Positions 60,338 through 64,000 of a DNA stretch of 64,000 bases are shown piece after piece. The notes under the pieces are model-generated. The model was given only the letters and a program-made list of their open reading frames with translations. It ran no database searches and had not been told where the DNA came from. The position numbers and the translations under genes are program-made. Each line of letters opens with the position of its first letter. Position 1 is the stretch's first letter. Source of the DNA: Tetranychus cinnabarinus (taxonomy: Eukaryota > Arthropoda > Arachnida > Trombidiformes > Tetranychidae); NCBI GenBank assembly GCA_022266195.1, contig WHVY01000004.1, forward strand, positions 6,651,501-6,715,500. The letters are read 5' to 3'.

Positions 60338-61781
60338 ATGAATTTGAATGCGATTTTAAGTCAAATCTTTTCCATTCATCTTTGTCTTTATGTGACCCTT
60401 TTTTGCCTATTGCTAGAAGTTAATTGCGATCAAGGTGAGTACCAAATTCATTATTTTGAAATTCCGTATCTTAATCTAAAATCTGTTGGAAAAATATTTA
60501 ATAGATGCAAATGAGTGGAAATTGTACAAAGAGTTAGGAGGAACGCCAATGGATTTATTAAATAAATTAGATGACAAACGAGGGGTCAGTATAGTTTATC
60601 CCTTTTTTGCCAGTTGATTTTTCTAGATCTGGTCGAGTAGGTCTATCTTCAAGAGGTCAGATATGTGAAAGTTGAACTGCCATTTTGATAAAATCTTGAA
60701 CACTTGTTTACCAAGAGGATTAAAAAGAAGCCATTTTTAACCAGAAAAATAGCATCAAGAAAACCCATTGAAAAACCAGTCGAATTTAGTCGCCATCTCA
60801 CGAAAAGAAGAGTTAATTAAAAGTTGAACAGAGGTCTTTGTCTAGGTTTGCGAGGGATCAAACTGCTCGAGGTCAACCCTCTTTTGCCCGGGAGGATGAT
60901 TCCCAAATATGTATGACTCAAAAATCCAGTATGGCAGCACTAACAGAGATTTAACTTTTTTGCATCACATGATTGAAAACCAGCGACCGTGAAACTAGTT
61001 ACTTGACCAGATTTGGGACAGTCCATTGAGAAATGACCAGAAAGAGATTAAAATTGTAAATTTTCCATTTTTCCGTTTCTCCATTTCAAAACAAAAATTT
61101 AGATTAATCTTGGACGAAAGGTAAGTCAATATTGGTCACACAAGTTTCAACAAATTGATAATCTTTGGTTTTGATTAAATCACATTCCTTTCTATGTATA
61201 CACTTTGTTTCCTGTAGATGGTAAGTATAGTTGGGTGAACTTTATTTTCCAATTCAGGTGTATATCACTAATATCTTATTTGAATTCAATTCTTCACAAT
61301 CATTAAAAATCAAACTAAACAATTGGAAATAGATGTGCAGGGTAAGTTAATCACTTTAATAAAAAAACAAATAATTATATTGTTGATAAAAATTTCCAAT
61401 ATCTTATATCGGTATCCATTTGGTCTGGACCAAAGACTGGATACTGGTACCAGATATGAAAGAGAAAAGTCAAGTTTTTCGTTGTTTATTAAGCATAAGA
61501 ATCTTATTTACGGTCATTAATCATAATCAAATAAACATTCAACCTTTAATCTGATTTTGTGAATTAATTAATATAATTATGCAATGATAACCAAATAAAT
61601 TATTTTTCTGGTTAACTTCTGGTCTTTCCATACTTGTTCACAGATGGATCCAAGGGTGAGTTTATTGTCTACACAATGCATGTGTCTATGGTGATGTAAA
61701 TTAACTTTTAATAATTATCTTCATTTGTTTGCGGCCTTATTCAATTAACTTGGAATCTTTATTAACCAGAATTGTGCTGGG
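60338..61781 (+). CDS. Candidate secreted micro-exon gene (hypothetical; 3' end not found)
   Basis: Unrecognised. Exon 1 (60338-60434) encodes MNLNAILSQIFSIHLCLYVT then LFCLLLEVNC|DQ, a clear signal peptide with a plausible cleavage site (V-x-C), and ends G|GTGAGT. Exon 2 (60505-60584) continues in frame: DANEWKLYKELGGTPMDLLN then KLDDKRG, with a weaker donor GTCAGT. Then five segments each lie between AG and a consensus GTAAGT/GTGAGT: 61103-61120 (18 nt), 61218-61220 (3), 61333-61341 (9), 61644-61655 (12) and 61770-61781 (12). All are multiples of three and end in G; exon 2 and three of the five begin ATG. With exon 2 included they read INLGRK-M-MCR-MDPR-NCAG. Joined directly to exon 1, the last four read D-DVQ-DGSK-ELCW. 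A competing shorter end uses an acceptor at 60845 (VCEGSNCSRSTLFCPGG then stop). No terminal exon is assigned; 62725 is one weak option. Confidence 0.4.
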
Positions 61782-64000
61782 GTAAGTCTTGATTATTTAC
61801 TCCTTTTATTAAACAACCATTGTTACATGTAAATCAAGGCAAACGATCAAAAATCAAACTTCCCTCATTTACCCAGTGTGACCCATAACAACCAGGAAAA
61901 CAAAAAAAAATTCAAGATCTTTTTGTTATTCCTTAAATATATCAACTACTACGTTCTGGTAAAATTTTAAATTTATGATCACATTATCTTTAATGAGTTT
62001 ACCGTTGTGATGAACAGTTAGTTTACTAATCTGTCCAATCCTCTTAAAATGAAACATAACCATTAAATATTAACCATTTTTCTAGTGTCTCTTTTAATCT
62101 CTTCAGCTCTTCCTATGTCATGTTGCCTCAATTCCTATCATGTTCAAATTTTAATATAATTGTGATGCCTTTACTAATACTGAATCTTGCAAGTATTTAC
62201 TAAATATTTACCCATTTTATAGACAATACAGCAAGTCGTTAACCATATGTTGATATAAGTATTAAAAGGGTCAACATATACCCAGAAGGTTCATCTTTAA
62301 GGTTAACATTCAACATTTACTTAGCATCTAATCTACTTTTATTTTCATGGCATAATAATATCATCAAATACATTATTGATCTAAATGATTGTAAAAAGTA
62401 AATTGTGATTGTTCCAAATGTAATACATTGTAAAGGATTCTATAGCTATCAAATGGGCTGTAAAATTGATTTGCCGTTAATTTTGTCATCCTTATTTATA
62501 TCCATACAATCACATTTACAATGTATCTTGATTAATCTTGCCCTGGTCTTTAACCCATCTTTATGTTTTAAGGAAAGCTTTTCAATAAGTTTATAAATCA
62601 AATAATAACTGTTAAATTGCAATTGAAGTCATCTCAAGTTGTACCCATTTCTGTGTATTTGAATCATTGAAAGGGTGTCAATTAGCTATTTGTTTCAAGT
62701 TAATTTACTTACCTGATCATTACAGATGAAAGTGTATAATCTGAGTCTTTATTTTCTCACATTCATTCAACCTTTCCTTTGAACCAGAAAATGTTTCAAT
62801 GTTTACCTTTCAATTGATATATAACAACATGACTCTTCAATTTTATTCTGACGATATACTAACTCATTGATAAACAAAGTATTACAAAAAGCAAGCAAAA
62901 CTCAACAATAAACACACTGAAAAAAGGGTTATAAATAAAGGAATTAAATTTCCAAGTAAACAGTGATTTTAGCATCCCAATGTATCCAACATTAGACAAA
63001 AACCCAAACATGAAAACAACCATTTTTGCCATTGAAATTAAATATATTTTCATTGTTGTCAACATTCAAAGGTTTGGGTTGCAAGTCAACTCTTTTCAAA
63101 CCCAAATCTTTTGACCATTTCAATGTTATTTTCAAATTCATTGTTCATTTGTATTTCACTTTGCCTTCATTTCACCTAAAATTTATTATTTTTACCAGAT
63201 TCTTGACAATTATCTTGAAGAAAAGTCCTTTTCAGCTCATAATTCCATCCCTTATAACGTTAATTCATTCAATTTAAATATTTTGCCGATAATAATTTTC
63301 AAATCTGTTTAACCAAATGATTAGTTTGAAAACCCAAAATTATTATGCCACCAGAATTGAATATGAAACTCGATCAAATTAAACCAGAAACTGGAATTAA
63401 TACCAATTTAATGCTAAAAAATATTGGTTTGCTTCATTCAAATATTTATTTTGCTAATCATTGAAGCAGATTATTTATTTTGGATTCTGAATAATCTCTT
63501 GATATCTGTTTGATTAGAAAATTTTATGTTTTGTTGATTTTCAGTTTAATATTTTTAATTATCTAATGTCTGGTTCTGGTTCAACCGATTCAACTGTCTG
63601 AGGATTTTGATGAACAAATCTCAGTTCATCTTTGCTCATTTTGTAGCTCATCAATTTGCATAAAATGGTGTTACTTGGACAATCAAAACTGGTTCATTTT
63701 TATGGTTAACCAGATTAATGTTTAACTAGTCATGGACATCATTTAAGCATTCATTTTTAATTGCTGAAACAAAAGAGTTAGACTCTTGTCCAGTGTTGCC
63801 ATTGAAATGTTGAGAGATGATAATGGAGAGTGATGATTACAACTTGAATCAAGCTGCAATATTTAGTTGAACATGTTGAATTGCCTTTTGCCTTCTTTAT
63901 GTAATGGTAAAGTTAAATGATCAACATTCAAATTAGGGAAACTTTAATTTCTTTGTAACCTTTATAAAGCATCATTTATGATCAAACTCAAGGGTATTGT
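61782..64000. other. No supported gene; possible continuation of the micro-exon gene
   Basis: AT-rich with no recognisable coding sequence. No further consensus GTAAGT/GTGAGT donor was seen on the plus strand. One acceptor-like site (TGATCATTACAG, ending 62724) could start a terminal exon: phase 0 reads MKVYNLSLYFLTFIQPFL then stop, phase 1 reads DESV then stop. On the minus strand a GTAAGT at about 62705-62710 is preceded by a short open stretch; not interpretable alone. Confidence 0.4.

Noticed and set aside
62405..63277. Three 63-83-codon frames at the window's end
   Set aside because: AT-rich chance frames without start context, domains or conserved motifs.
1..64000. CRISPR arrays, rRNA, operons or bacterial features
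   Set aside because: None seen; intron-containing nuclear animal genes throughout.

Overview
ORGANISM. The window is AT-rich eukaryotic nuclear DNA with canonical GT-AG introns, many of them 60-150 bp, and tightly packed genes. It carries an acetyl-CoA carboxylase, a Hunchback-type zinc-finger gene, an LSM14/Trailer hitch gene, Ars2, ZC4H2, a URI-like prefoldin, cyclin E and a Dscam-family fragment. Hunchback plus Dscam points to an arthropod. The small introns, low GC and compact gene clusters suggest a mite, possibly a spider mite, but that is inference and I have not matched a species.

LAYOUT. (1) 1-13.7 kb: the 5' part of LSM14/tral (minus) is divergent from a complete 20-exon acetyl-CoA carboxylase gene (plus, 2,334 aa). 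A purine-rich GAGA-type tract lies between them. (2) 13.4-19.3 kb: a tandem segmental duplication. Each unit starts at the last ACC intron and holds an ACC terminal exon, a Hunchback-like gene on the opposite strand and an upstream block. In unit A both genes are intact. In unit B the ACC exon is still open and in frame, so it could be an alternative last exon with a hydrophobic tail, while the hb copy is gutted. A 169-bp core is 168/169 identical between the units although its flanks have diverged visibly. (3) 19.3-49.1 kb: a 30-kb stretch with no recognisable intact gene. It holds low-complexity purine/pyrimidine and ATG/ATC-rich DNA, microsatellites, a degenerate dispersed repeat, two short telomere-like tracts in opposite orientation, a broken Dscam fragment and a few exon-like islands. 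The best island is a possible four-exon 86-aa gene at 38.9-40.0 kb. (4) 49.1-59.2 kb: a compact housekeeping cluster of Ars2 (minus), ZC4H2 (plus), a C-terminally short URI-like prefoldin (plus) and cyclin E (minus). (5) 59.2-64.0 kb: a small remnant related to the URI 3' end, then a signal-peptide exon followed by consecutive acceptor/donor-bounded micro-exons of 18, 3, 9, 12 and 12 nt. This is a candidate secreted micro-exon gene and the most novel signal in the window.

HOW THE GENES RELATE. The recognised genes are mostly housekeeping: lipid synthesis (ACC), mRNA repression and P-bodies (LSM14), nuclear cap-linked RNA processing (Ars2), co-chaperone work (URI) and the G1/S switch (cyclin E). 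They do not form one pathway. All exon models were read by eye from splice consensus, reading phase and remembered family similarity; no alignments, searches or RNA data were available.
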